A stretch of 25,716 bases of DNA from Chara braunii (taxonomy: Eukaryota > Streptophyta > Charophyceae > Charales > Characeae). Position 1 is the first letter of the stretch. Every line of letters starts with the position of its first letter. Below, one piece after another: positions 9,298-18,100 of the stretch. Position numbers and translations under genes: made by a program. The stretch lies in contig BFEA01000367.1 of the NCBI GenBank assembly GCA_003427395.1, forward strand, positions 1,327,477-1,353,192, given 5' to 3'. The notes beneath the pieces are model-generated. The model saw only the letters and a list, made by a program, of their open reading frames with translations. It was not told where the DNA came from and ran no database searches.

Positions 9298-9789
9298 TGG
9301 AAATAGGGACACGGCGCGCAGGTAGGCCACCGGACCCGTCGCTTTTGCTGGTAACGGGACCTTAACCCTTGGGGGTGCTGTTCCGGACCGTTTTCCTGTA
9401 GCGGTCAGTGGACTGGAATTTCTATATCAACAATAGTTGTCAGTTTGTCGGTCTTTTCCGGGTCCTATGTCGCAGACACTCCGTCATTTCCGGAAATGGT
9501 TGGAGTGAACACGACTGCGGGGGAGTGTGGAACGAAGGACTGAGTTGAGGGCGAAGTAGAAGGTGGTAAGCCCCCTGAAGACGACCGCGTGGCGGCGGTC
9601 GAAACCGGTCGGGGTAGCCATACCCACCGGCATGAGCAGTTGTTGTTGATTTGTAATACATCGGTACTTGGCGACTTTGTTTGTCTATGTACTTGATCTT
9701 TTGATCTGTACTTGGCGACTTTCTTGTCTAGTACTGGATTGTGACGTGGCTGAGTTTTGCTCACTTGTCACTACTACACTTTCATAACC
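9298..9789 (+). repeat. Right pseudo-LTR of the PLE
   Basis: It is a direct repeat of 3,955-4,488 with only scattered substitutions, a short replaced segment near 9,500-9,515 and a missing 50-nt repeat expansion. It carries the second hammerhead-like motif and ends at CTTTCATAACC, abutting the right part of the split hairpin retroposon. Confidence 0.85.
9562..9628 (+). ncRNA. Hammerhead-ribozyme-like motif in the right pseudo-LTR
   Basis: It is the same fold as the left copy: core CTGAAGA 9,575-9,581, extra C 9,582, stem II 9,583-9,587 with 9,596-9,600, GAA 9,601-9,603, two-base-pair stem III, cleavage nucleotide C9610, and stem I GGGG 9,611-9,614. The only difference within the motif is one T-to-C change in loop II, which leaves all pairings intact. 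Cleavage at both motifs would release a 5,351-nt unit RNA. Confidence 0.7.
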
Positions 9790-9871
9790 GGTTCCCAGCA
9801 CGTGCTGCTCCCCACGAATAGATTGGAGCTTTGTTCCTCTTTTCAAAAAAAAAAAAAAAAAAAAAAAAAAA
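9788..9871 (+). mobile_element. Hairpin retroposon split by the PLE (copy E, right part)
   Basis: It begins CCGGTTCCCAGC immediately after the pseudo-LTR, continues through the second hairpin (GCTCC...GGAGC around AATAGATTGG) and ends in about 27 A residues (9,845-9,871). Together with 3,948-3,957 it forms a complete family member. Confidence 0.75.
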
Positions 9872-9881
9872 TATCGCGGGC

Positions 9882-10375
9882 AATCAGCCATTTTTAGTTG
9901 TTGGGTGCACCAGTAATCTGATCGGTCACTCACTCTCAAATAGTTATTTGTATCGCACCTGTGGTTCCGCAGACGATCAGCAATTTTCAACTGTTGAGGG
10001 AACTGATGATCTGTCCGGTTACTAGATTTCGCGGAGGACTCTGACTTGTGATTCCGTGGCCGATCAGCAATTTTTCTACTGATGAGTAAAATCGGGATCT
10101 GTTTGGTTGCTTGGCTTTGGGCAATTTCGGCGGTCTTGCCCTGCGATCCAGTAGCCAATTAGCAATTTGCGACTGCTGAGTGAACCATTTGATCTGTTCG
10201 GTCAGTCCATTTTGAGCTCGGTTTTGACTTGTGATCCAGTGATCAATCAGCAATTTGCCACTGTTGAGTAAACCGGTGGTCTGCTCGGTGAGTCGATGTT
10301 GAGCTCGATTTTGACTTGTGATCCAGCAATTTGCGACTGTTGAGTAAACCTGTGGTCTGGTTCATGACAGGTTCG
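9882..10375. repeat. ~90-bp degenerate tandem array, six units
   Basis: Units start near 9,882, 9,974, 10,061, 10,151, 10,241 and 10,324. Each contains a version of ATCAGCAATTTGCGACTG then GTTGAGTAAACC then GATCTGTTCGGT. Spacing is about 83-92 bp. The last units are the most alike and also share TTTTGAGCTCG and TTTTGACTTGTGATCCAG. The array continues left of the PLE at about 3,770-3,900. It is non-coding. Confidence 0.75.
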
Positions 10376-11011
10376 AATGCTCTCTTGATTGTCTTCGTTG
10401 ATTGGCTTTGTTTTTGTTGATTAACTCTGCCGTGCCCCATCTCACGATCAACCTCGCTAGCTCGGGAGCTGTCCCTTTCTCACTCTCTCCCCTCTCTCTC
10501 ATAGATTCGCTTCAACTGGGTCCTTTCCACTCTCATCCGTCCCTCTCTGCCACTTGTGCCTCAAGCTCTCCTTCTCTCTGAGTGCTCCCCCTTTCGCTGC
10601 ACACTCTCTTTCCCTCTGCGCACTCACACTTTCGCAACGCTCTCTCTTTCCCTTTGCACACTGTCAGCCCCTCGTTCCTGTCCCGCTGGAATAGCCCAAG
10701 CTCGAGTGTACCGATATATTTTTAGGGGTAGGTGCTTGGAATCCAAATTAGGATAATTATGAATAAATAGAAAACCCATGGTTACTCTCCTTCACTTTTC
10801 CATCTTCCTTTCCTGCAATAAAGAAGTTTCTCGTCTTGGGTCAGGTCTTTTTGATGGGTATATCGTATAGAATCCTCCTGAGTCCTGGCCTCGCCCTGAG
10901 TTGGGTACATAATTGCAAGTGATAATAACACTAATTATAATAATAGTCATAAAGCGGATCCCCCCAGTGGCCTTCCACCCTTTGCCTGACCTGGCCACAG
11001 TCTAGGAAGGG
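10376..11011. other. No gene; pyrimidine-rich stretch then A/T-rich unique DNA
   Basis: 10,465-10,680 is C/T-rich with repeated CTCTCTC. 10,690-10,980 is A/T-rich. No credible frame or RNA gene is visible. Confidence 0.4.
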
Positions 11012-11017
11012 GGTTAT

Positions 11018-11024
<7 letters not shown>

Positions 11025-11076
<52 letters not shown>

Positions 11077-11197
11077 ACCAGAAAGAAAACTGATGAGAAC
11101 AGCTGAGAACCGGGCTCAGCATCCCACATATGATGATGAAAAAGCTCAGGATGATAATGCTAATGATGTTTATGCTGATGTAATAGGCTATGCTGGC
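11025..11197 (-). mobile_element. Hairpin retroposon copy C with long poly(A) and 5' extension, 13-bp duplication
   Basis: GGTTATAGTTTTT at 11,012-11,024 and at 11,198-11,210 forms a 13-bp target-site duplication. On the minus strand the insert has a ~72-nt 5' part made of ATG/CAT-like repeats, then the family core starting GGGATGCTGAGCCCGG (from 11,125), then a poly(A) tail of about 55 nt (plus-strand T run up to 11,075). The core lacks the second hairpin of other copies. The duplication proves retroposition and shows that this copy carries sequence upstream of the usual start. Confidence 0.75.
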
Positions 11198-11215
11198 GGT
11201 TATAGTTTTTAATAT

Positions 11216-11262
11216 GGGACGCTGGACCCGTTTTCCAGCACAGTGGTGTCTTTTTAAATGGA
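11216..11262 (+). mobile_element. Hairpin retroposon fragment, copy F
   Basis: It begins GGGACGCTGGACCCGTTTTC and keeps the first hairpin, then diverges into T/A-rich sequence without the second hairpin or a clean tail. It lies only 5 bp beyond the duplication of copy C. Confidence 0.5.
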
Positions 11263-11284
11263 AAGATTGTAAAGATGTATTCAA

Positions 11285-11370
11285 GGGACGCTGGACCCGG
11301 TTTCCAGCAGGTGATGCTCCCCACCAATAGATGGAGCTGTTTTTTGGAAAAAAAAAAAGAAAAAAAAAAA
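11285..11370 (+). mobile_element. Hairpin retroposon, copy G
   Basis: The element begins GGGACGCTGGACCCGG, contains both hairpins, then a GTTTTTTGG bridge and an A-rich tail. AAAGATGTATT (11,271-11,281) and AAAGATCTATT (11,368-11,378) flank it as a likely, slightly decayed target duplication. Confidence 0.7.
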
Positions 11371-11626
11371 GATCTATTGGGGTTGTTACCGCATGATCCG
11401 CATCTCCTGACCCCTCTTTCTACACCCTCCGCTCACTGATTTCCACTATGTTCTCCGAGCATTCCCCGCCAAAGGCATTTCAAAAGTATCCGAGCCCGTC
11501 AAGCGGTCAAGCACATTCTAGACGGGCTGATGGTAAAATTAACGTTGGCTCTCCTCTCACTCTTCCTTCCTCTCTCTCATTCTCTCACTTTGGCGAAATA
11601 GTTATGGGCCTTAAATCGGTCTACAA

Positions 11627-11875
11627 ATGCAGAGTACATACCTTTCCCGAGAGTATGGGAACATGCATATATCATGTCATCAGCGCGCTGTCATGCAACT
11701 GCTCAAGAGTGATCAAACAGAGATCGTAGGAGAGTACACGTATCAGCACTTGACCAGTTACCTCCTCGTACATCGTCGGTTGAAGGAGAATGGCTTCTCT
11801 ATGAGAACACGAGGAGACACATTGGAATTACCCTGTGGCAGAAAAATGTGGGAATTCACCACCCTGCCGCACACC
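11627..11875 (+). pseudogene. Possible orphan exon or gene fragment, unrecognised
   Basis: The plus frame reads as a well-mixed, ordered protein segment, for example RAVMQLLKSDQTEIVGEYTY and LVHRRLKENGFSMRTRGDTL. Composition differs from the surrounding noise. I do not recognise the family. The frame runs on to 11,992, but beyond about 11,875 the residues lose this character. No matching neighbour exon, promoter or stop context is evident. It may be one exon of a host gene, a captured fragment, or a decayed transposon piece. Confidence 0.35.
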
Positions 11876-11879
11876 CAAT

Positions 11880-12925
11880 GGTGCGTTCTTCCATTCCCCT
11901 CGTTGCACTTTCTTTCTCTCATCTCAGGGATGGACGAAAACAATACCAAGCATCCAGTCACTTCTCAAATGGGGCATATCCATCTGCCGTGACGACCGTT
12001 GGCCTCTTCTCACGAACAGGTATGAACTGATCCTGATCTCCTTGCACGAAAACTTATGGTTCATTGTCCCGATGAGATCTGTAGTTTGGAGAATTCTATG
12101 ACAGGCTCTGCCAGGAACAGATTAAATTAGCGGAAGATTTTTCCTTCAATCGCCCCCCAGAGTTGTGGTTGCCGTTAACATCCAGTATCTAGAACGATGT
12201 GTACACTAGCAGCGTAACGGATAGCTCGTTTCGTTCATCACTCGGGTTTGACTTCAATGAGGCCACGTGACACTAGCTGCAGTTCAAGAGTCAAAAAGAG
12301 CATGAACAGGCAATGGCTGCCAATATAGTGATCATGTCAGGCACCAACCAGTGATTCGAACACTGCCTCTCACCTTCCACTCCTTCCGAAATGTGTACTT
12401 GGTATGACATTGTACACCGAATGCGAGTGAGGGACCATCGACAACTGCTGCTGCAAGCGCTGTGCATATCAATTTAGGGAGGTGGCCAGTGCTGGCCGAT
12501 CCTGCCTGCGACCTCCTACTATGTACGCCGTGTACCCCCTTCTCCCTCTCGCTGTTCTCGTCTGACTGTCCCCGATAGGCGAAGGTTGGGTCCGCTCTCC
12601 CCAGTCAGCCGTCGAGCAATGGCTACCCGCTTCGTACGCCTGACACGCAATTTCGTCTGCCCAGTCCGAAGGTGTTCTGCATCTCGCGGGCCGCTACTAT
12701 AACCTTTGCAATGCAGGTCCCGTTCTCATGAGCTCGCCCAGTTCACATTTTCACTTGGCCAGCCCCGAAGCTGAACGCTGGTACCTTCGGTACCAGGTCT
12801 TCTAAGCAGGGACATTTGCAGTCCGTAAGTAACAGTTCCCTTAGTTGGTTCCGAGGGCTTAGCCACACCGAGCCTCCACGGCACGTCAATTCCCGTACTT
12901 CGAAATATCAGCGTCAATTTAATAG
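11880..12925. other. No recognisable gene
   Basis: This is unique sequence of balanced composition with only short frames on either strand. No RNA gene or repeat termini were seen. Confidence 0.4.
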
Positions 12926-12929
12926 GGTC

Positions 12930-13425
12930 TGCCCTTAGTCCGTAGCCATACCCGGAATATGCACCAGTCTCGAACCAGTAGCCATATCAGTTCCGAACCA
13001 AAAACTATATCGAATTAGTCATGTCGAATCAGCGGTAAGCCGAATCAAATTAATGTCATCAAGCTAGCGCGAGTCGGAGGAGTACCAGACCAGACCAAAT
13101 ACCGTACCAGATAGTCGTATATGTGCCAAGCCTGGGACCATACCAGCATAGCGATGCCGCGCTGCGACACTAGTGACGAGCCAGTGGCCGTGCCGCTGCA
13201 ATAGTGCCGAGCCTTTGACAAATTCCACCAAACTAGAGTGATTTGTAGCAGTCTCAGTTCCAATGCCGAACCAGTGACCATACGCAATTTAATTGGGTCA
13301 ACTGTCCCATAGTATGCTGTTCCAGTTTCGTACCAGTGACCGAGCCTGAAAAAAAGGAACAGACCGCAGTATGCTGCCCCAGTATCATACCTGTGCCGAA
13401 CCAATAACCGTACCAAATTGACCTG
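12930..13425. repeat. Degenerate short-period repeat region
   Basis: Versions of CCGAACCAGTGACCRTACC recur (near 12,970, 13,270, 13,335 and 13,398), each near a CAATTTAATTGGGTC-like phrase or an ATAGTATGCTGTTCCAG-like phrase. Spacing is irregular, about 60-120 bp. The long minus-strand frame across it is a by-product of the repeats. Confidence 0.45.
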
Positions 13426-13728
13426 GCCGCCGTAACCTGAAAACCAGTCCCGCTGATCTGTCCTGTGGTGTAACCATGCTCGTCTCACCGGAATCCTGGA
13501 ACCGAGTATCCATTTGAGTTCCCTCGCATCACTCAGTCCACCATGGGAATTCCGTAATTCATGGGTATTGTACACACCAGGGTGGCCGGCGTTCGGGACG
13601 GGCCGAATGCCCGAACGTTGGGCACCCCCTCTCGACATGTTCGGCCATTCGGTTGAACGCGGACCAAAAAAAAGAAAAAAACAAAAGAAAAAAAAGATCC
13701 AAAAAATCTGGAAAAAACAAAATGTTAT

Positions 13729-13892
13729 GCAGAAGAATAAATTGAACAATATTTGCCTCAACGTTACATCCAAACTCTTTACCAAATTTGAAATAAAAAT
13801 CAAATACTAAGCAGAAGAATAAATTGAACAATATTTGCCTCAACGTTACATCCAAACTGTTTACCAAATTTGAAATAAAAATCAAATACTAA
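13729..13892. repeat. 82-bp tandem duplication
   Basis: 13,729-13,810 and 13,811-13,892 are nearly identical (one C/G difference near 13,777 and 13,859). Both copies begin GCAGAAGAATAAATTGAACA. This indicates a recent duplication inside the hAT-like element. Confidence 0.9.
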
Positions 13893-14006
13893 AAAATTAA
13901 TAAAAATAAATAATAATAATAAAATAACATAATAATAATTAGAAAACATTAAACGAGAATGAAATTATTGAGNGGGCGAGCACGTTTTTTTTTTTTTTTT
14001 TTTTTT

Positions 14007-14104
14007 GGGACCATTTCTCGATTTATGCGTGTCATCCTTGCGCAGGGGCCATGCTAATCTTCATTCTCTGTATCGTTCCAATTTTAAAGGATGTCCCGAA
14101 GGAC
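14007..14104 (-). pseudogene. U6: U6 snRNA retropseudogene with poly(A) tail
   Basis: Read on the minus strand it runs from the 5' stem-loop (GTCCTTCGGGACATCC) through AAAATTGGAACGATACAGAG and ATTAGCATGGCCCC to TGCGCAAGGATGACACGC and ATCGAGAAATGGTCC, matching U6 spliceosomal RNA nearly end to end. It is followed by about 22 A residues (plus-strand T run 13,985-14,006) rather than a T-stretch terminator. CGAGCACGTTTTT flanks it on both sides (13,977-13,989 and 14,106-14,118). A 4-nt insertion follows the ACAGAGA box (near 14,061-14,067). It is therefore a LINE-mobilised copy and unlikely to be functional. Confidence 0.92.
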
Positions 14105-14170
14105 TCGAGCACGTTTTTGACACCCCCATCTTTGGCGAGCACGTTTTTGACACCGCCATCTTTGGCGATT
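14105..14170. repeat. 33-bp tandem repeat within the hAT-like element
   Basis: GAGCACGTTTTTGACACC followed by CCATCTTTGGC occurs twice in tandem. A diverged third copy, GGGCAAGCAAGTTTTGACACC-like, begins near 14,333, so a larger ~195-bp periodicity is also visible. The U6 pseudogene inserted at one unit. Confidence 0.65.
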
Positions 14171-14596
14171 TTTCATTTTTTTTTGGCTGTGACAAGGCCA
14201 TGAAACTTTATATATGTGTATCTTACATAATAGAGAATCTACAAATAAATTTTGAAAAAATAATAATTTTTTTCATGCCCCGAAATACAGGAAAAACAAA
14301 AAGTGAAAAGAGAAAGAAAACAAATTAGTGGGTGGGCAAGCAAGTTTTGACACCACCATCTTTGCCGATTTTTAATGTTCTTTTGACTGAACAGAATGGC
14401 TTCAAAATTAAGTGGGAGATACCTTACATGACAAAAAACTCACAAAACAAAATTCAGAAAAACAAAATAATATTTAAGTAACAAAATATTTTTTTGTGGG
14501 GTCCGAACCCGTTCAGGTCCGGGCCCCGTACGGGGAAACATTCGGGGGTCAGCTTAGGGGCCTCCGTACGTTCGGCCTGGCAACCCTGGTACACAA

Positions 14597-15119
14597 TATT
14601 TCTCGGGTTGCAACAACGGTAGTGGATAGGTAAAATCTGGTAAAATTTAGCGAAGGATAATAATTAAATAAAATCCTATTTAAATCAGCGAGAAGTAATA
14701 TTTAGGTAAATTTAGATTAAAATCAACGAGAGTAAAATTGGATAAATTTTGTTTAATAATGAATTAATCACTTGTTTTCTTTTCCTTTTATCAGTTTTAA
14801 TTTTATTGCTTGTTTTTTATTTCATCATTAATTTTGATTAAATTTAAAGGCTTCACTTTCTTATCGCTTGGTCAGTGTAAGGAAGTCGCGCGAAGGCTTA
14901 CTATCATTCGCTCGTTCAATGGTTGGTTGGTTCGGAGACAGCCTCATAACTGACGAAAAAGGTAAGCGCCAGGCGCGGTAGAGGCGGTTGTCCAAGACAT
15001 CACATTCAAGAGTTAGTACTAATGGTCGAAGCGGGGGATTTCATAGTCCATCTTAGGACCCCTAATTTTCTCCGACAGTTCCGACAAGAGTACCCGAAAA
15101 ATCTTAGCTGGTCGTTCAA
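14597..15119. other. A/T-rich non-coding stretch and probable LINE 3' region
   Basis: 14,620-14,860 is A/T-rich with loosely repeated phrases (GGTAAAATYTGGTAAAATT, AATCARCGAGAGTAA). 14,870-15,119 is unique. The 3' end of the minus-strand LINE must lie here, but no tail (a plus-strand T run) marks it. Confidence 0.4.
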
Positions 15120-18100
15120 TTAATGGTCCGATTCCTTTATTTCGGGTGCCGACCGGTTTGCGGTCGCCCGACACCAGCGTACCCCATCCATTTCGAGTGT
15201 GCATCGTCTCCACCAAATGGCCCAGATAACCGCCTTGCGGCCTATTTTAAACATATTTTCTTCAAAAGGGGTGGCTTGCTCTGGAGCCCACGCCTCACAG
15301 AGGAGCGCACTCCAGTCCCATGGCCAAGGTTGCGAGGTGTCCAATTGTCTCCATATGCAGTCCCACCACCTCCACAACTATAGTGTTGTCGGGCACTGCA
15401 AGAACATGTGCTATGTGGTCTCTGGCCATTTACGAGCCGGGAAGGATGTTGTGCATAGCTTGCACCATGGGAGTGTCACACCCTTTTGTTCTAGGCGCGT
15501 TCTATCTATCAGGCAGTCGTTGGTCGGCAGGGACCTATGCTCTATTTGCCATTGGAGTGAGGCCAGTTTCGGCGGCATGGCCCTGCTCGCCTTAAACCAC
15601 TTAACCGGCCACATCATATCTCTCCCACTTTAGATGCTTCATCTTGTGTGCCTCTACCACGTCTTTCAGATTTACTCTCGGTTGCAATATTCGATAGGTT
15701 GCCTCGACCGAGAGAGACTGCAACTGCCGTACCCCAGATCTTCCTTGCCCATATTTTTGGGTCCATATCCACTCATCAGGGTCAAGTGGTAGCTCTTGGA
15801 TTGGTTTATTTGGCTTGTATGCTCGCCATTGGTCATTCTCTTTAAGGACATGGATACGGTATAACCCAGACCTCAGACACCATACTGTCTCTTCTGGCTG
15901 CACCCGCTTCAGGCCATTATTCGTCATTATTCTAAAACGGTTGGCAACCACCTCTTGTTCCCCCCCCGTGCCAGTCTGACGAGTATACACTACGCTCCCA
16001 ACCACCCCCTATGTATCCCAGAACCCCACCCAATCACCCTCCATCACCACCGGTCCTTTCCTCAAGATCCGAACCCAGTTAAGAGGGATGGCGAAGATAA
16101 TGGTTTCCAACGCCTCTCCCACTTTGTGGCAATACCTCAGTTTCTTCCTTTTTTGGATTTCTACAGCCAATCCTTGGTTTCCTGGTCCCAAATATCTTTG
16201 ACTCGAAGCACACCATTCTTGACCCAACCCTTCCAAGGATTTCCATTGCTATGGAAGACCCTACTTTGGGGGCTTGTTACCCATCAGTTTCCAAACAAAG
16301 GTTGCTGGGCCACTTCTTCCCATCGCTTGGGTGAAACTTTGTCAGGTAAGGGCAGCTTACGCCAAGTTCTCAGTATCGTGGCCCAAAGAGGGTCCTTTTT
16401 CAAGTCTTGTCGAACTGCCTTTCTGTTTGACCCTCCCTCCACATTCGACCGGGACGATTTTTTGGGTAAAGTCCAGTACCTATCCTCAGGCCACATTTCC
16501 GGTTCTACCTTGGAAGACGCCGGTGGAGCTAGCCGGGCAATCTGCTGCAATGTCAATGGTTGCCATGACGCTTGTGTGGAGACGAGTAGGCCTTTAACCC
16601 ACTGAAAGGCCACGGACATCACTTGAGTGGTCGGGTGAATTATTCCTAGACCTCCTCTGGTTTTTGGCTGTATGACGGACTGCCAGACCATTATACAGAT
16701 AGCATTACGACACTCATGATTCCCTTTCCATAAAAAAGGTTGTCGTCTGTCTCTGGAAGGAAGTTGTGGTAGGTTTGTTGAGGGCCCAGATTGTTGTTTT
16801 GTAACTTTTGTCCCACAAGGCGACCAAAATTACATTGTTGGTCGCCAGAGATTGACCCACTACAGATGTTTGCCAGTCCTTTCACTAGGTTAGTTTCCCC
16901 AAAACTGGTTGCATGAGCCATTTATCATTCAGAGGTGGTCTCCCTTCTCTTGTCATCTGGACCCCCATAATTCTAATCGGGGCATATGTGGGCATCCATC
17001 TAATATTGGGGGTATGTGGCCTCCCTACCTGGAAGTGTAACCACCACCCTTGTGTCTGGTTATCCCAATTAACAGTCATATCAGGCAGGGAGCAAAAACG
17101 GTCCAACATATTATGAATTTCCAGCATGTTTTTATGGACCGCATCTGTCATTATACTAAGATCATGTGCAAAGAGTGAACATACATGGATGACGTCCTCT
17201 GGAATGGAGGAGAGTCTTATCCTTTGAAGGTCTTTGTGGGCCCGTAGATTTGCTGCGAGGGCCTCCATGATAATGATGAATAGAAAAAAGGCAATAGTGT
17301 CTCCTTGCTTCACTGACCGTTCCAGATGTATGGCAGGGGTCAGTCTACCATTTACTTGGACAGTCGTTGTGGCGATTTGATGTAAGTTTCCGACTGACCT
17401 TCTTAAGGTCGGGCCAAAGTTCATCCTTTCGAGGCATTTATCGAGAAACATCCAGTCGACATGGTCGTACGCCTTTACAAAATCTATAAAAATGATGGCA
17501 GCGTTATTTTTAGACTGCCTTGACAATTTAATGACTTCATTAACCAACAAAATGTTATCATGGATTTTCCTCCCTCTGATAAAACCTATCTGCGCTAGGT
17601 GGATAATGTCCCCCATCAGCTCTCCAAGACGATTTGCCAGAGATTTTGCCACCAATTGATAAGCCACAGTTAGCAGGGTGATCGACCTATAGTTTCTTAT
17701 GTTCATATGATCCCCTTTCTTATGAAGCAGGGTCAAGACACCTTGTCCCACCAGTTTTCCCATTTGACCCGTGATCCATACAGCGTGACAATAATCCATC
17801 AGGTCCTGTGCTAAGGTACTCCACATGGTGTCCCATAACTCCTTAGGGAGTCCATCTATTCCCTGGGTCTTTTCCTCTTTCATTTGCATGAGCGCCAACC
17901 ACACCTCTTCCTTGGATAAAGGCGTCTCCAAAGTTTCCTTTTGCTGTTTTGAAAGGTGTTTCTGTAACGGGATCAGGAAATCGTTTATTTCTGGCATCCT
18001 CTGCTCATATGGTTTATCCTTACATTTTGACTTAAAGAGGTCTTGAAAGAAGTCTCTTGCTATCAGAACACACCGGGTTGTGGACGTGGCCACCGAACCT

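Larger units (their letters stand above)
3955..9789 (+). mobile_element. Penelope-like retroelement with N-terminal GIY-YIG nuclease (Chlamys/Naiad-type), degenerate
   Basis: The element is bounded by direct repeats of about 0.5 kb (3,955-4,488 and 9,298-9,789), the pseudo-LTR arrangement known for PLEs. Between them lie a CCHC/coiled-coil protein, a GIY-YIG nuclease, a CTCTC (CxC) linker and a PLE-type reverse transcriptase, all on the plus strand. Published N-terminal-EN PLEs have GIY-YIG, CxC and RT in this order; the group lacking the CCHH zinc motif is called Chlamys and occurs in the green lineage. I see no CCHH motif in the nuclease here. Three TGA codons, one frameshift and one TAG break the coding region, so the copy is dead. 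The insertion point is inside a hairpin retroposon. Confidence 0.85.
13578..14588. mobile_element. Non-autonomous hAT-like transposon
   Basis: The left end is CAGGGTGGCCGGCGTTCGGG and the right end, read inverted, is CAGGGTTGCCAGGCCGAACG. Flanking 8-mers GTACACAC (13,570-13,577) and GTACACAA (14,589-14,596) match at 7 of 8, the duplication length of hAT elements, whose termini commonly begin CAGGG. The subterminal GC-rich arms are followed by an A/T-rich interior with no transposase. The interior holds an 82-bp tandem duplication, a 33-bp tandem repeat and a U6 pseudogene. One undetermined base lies at 13,973. Confidence 0.7.

Noticed and set aside
3955-9789. Interpretation as an LTR retrotransposon because of the flanking direct repeats
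   Set aside because: No protease, RNase H or integrase is seen. The RT motifs, GIY-YIG and CxC are PLE-type, the repeat ends are not TG...CA, and no primer-binding site is evident.
11089-11130. CTGATGAG in hairpin retroposon copy C as a hammerhead core
   Set aside because: No stem II followed by GAA in the right position can be formed, and the other family copies lack CTGATGAG, so it is a chance match.
13045-13803. 252-codon minus-strand frame as a protein gene
   Set aside because: It is driven by degenerate repeats and by A/T-rich low-complexity DNA inside the hAT-like end. No domain is present.
13985-14006. T-run as the Pol III terminator of a functional U6 gene
   Set aside because: U6 is on the minus strand, so this run is poly(A) after the RNA 3' end, not a terminator. 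A perfect 13-bp duplication marks retroposition.
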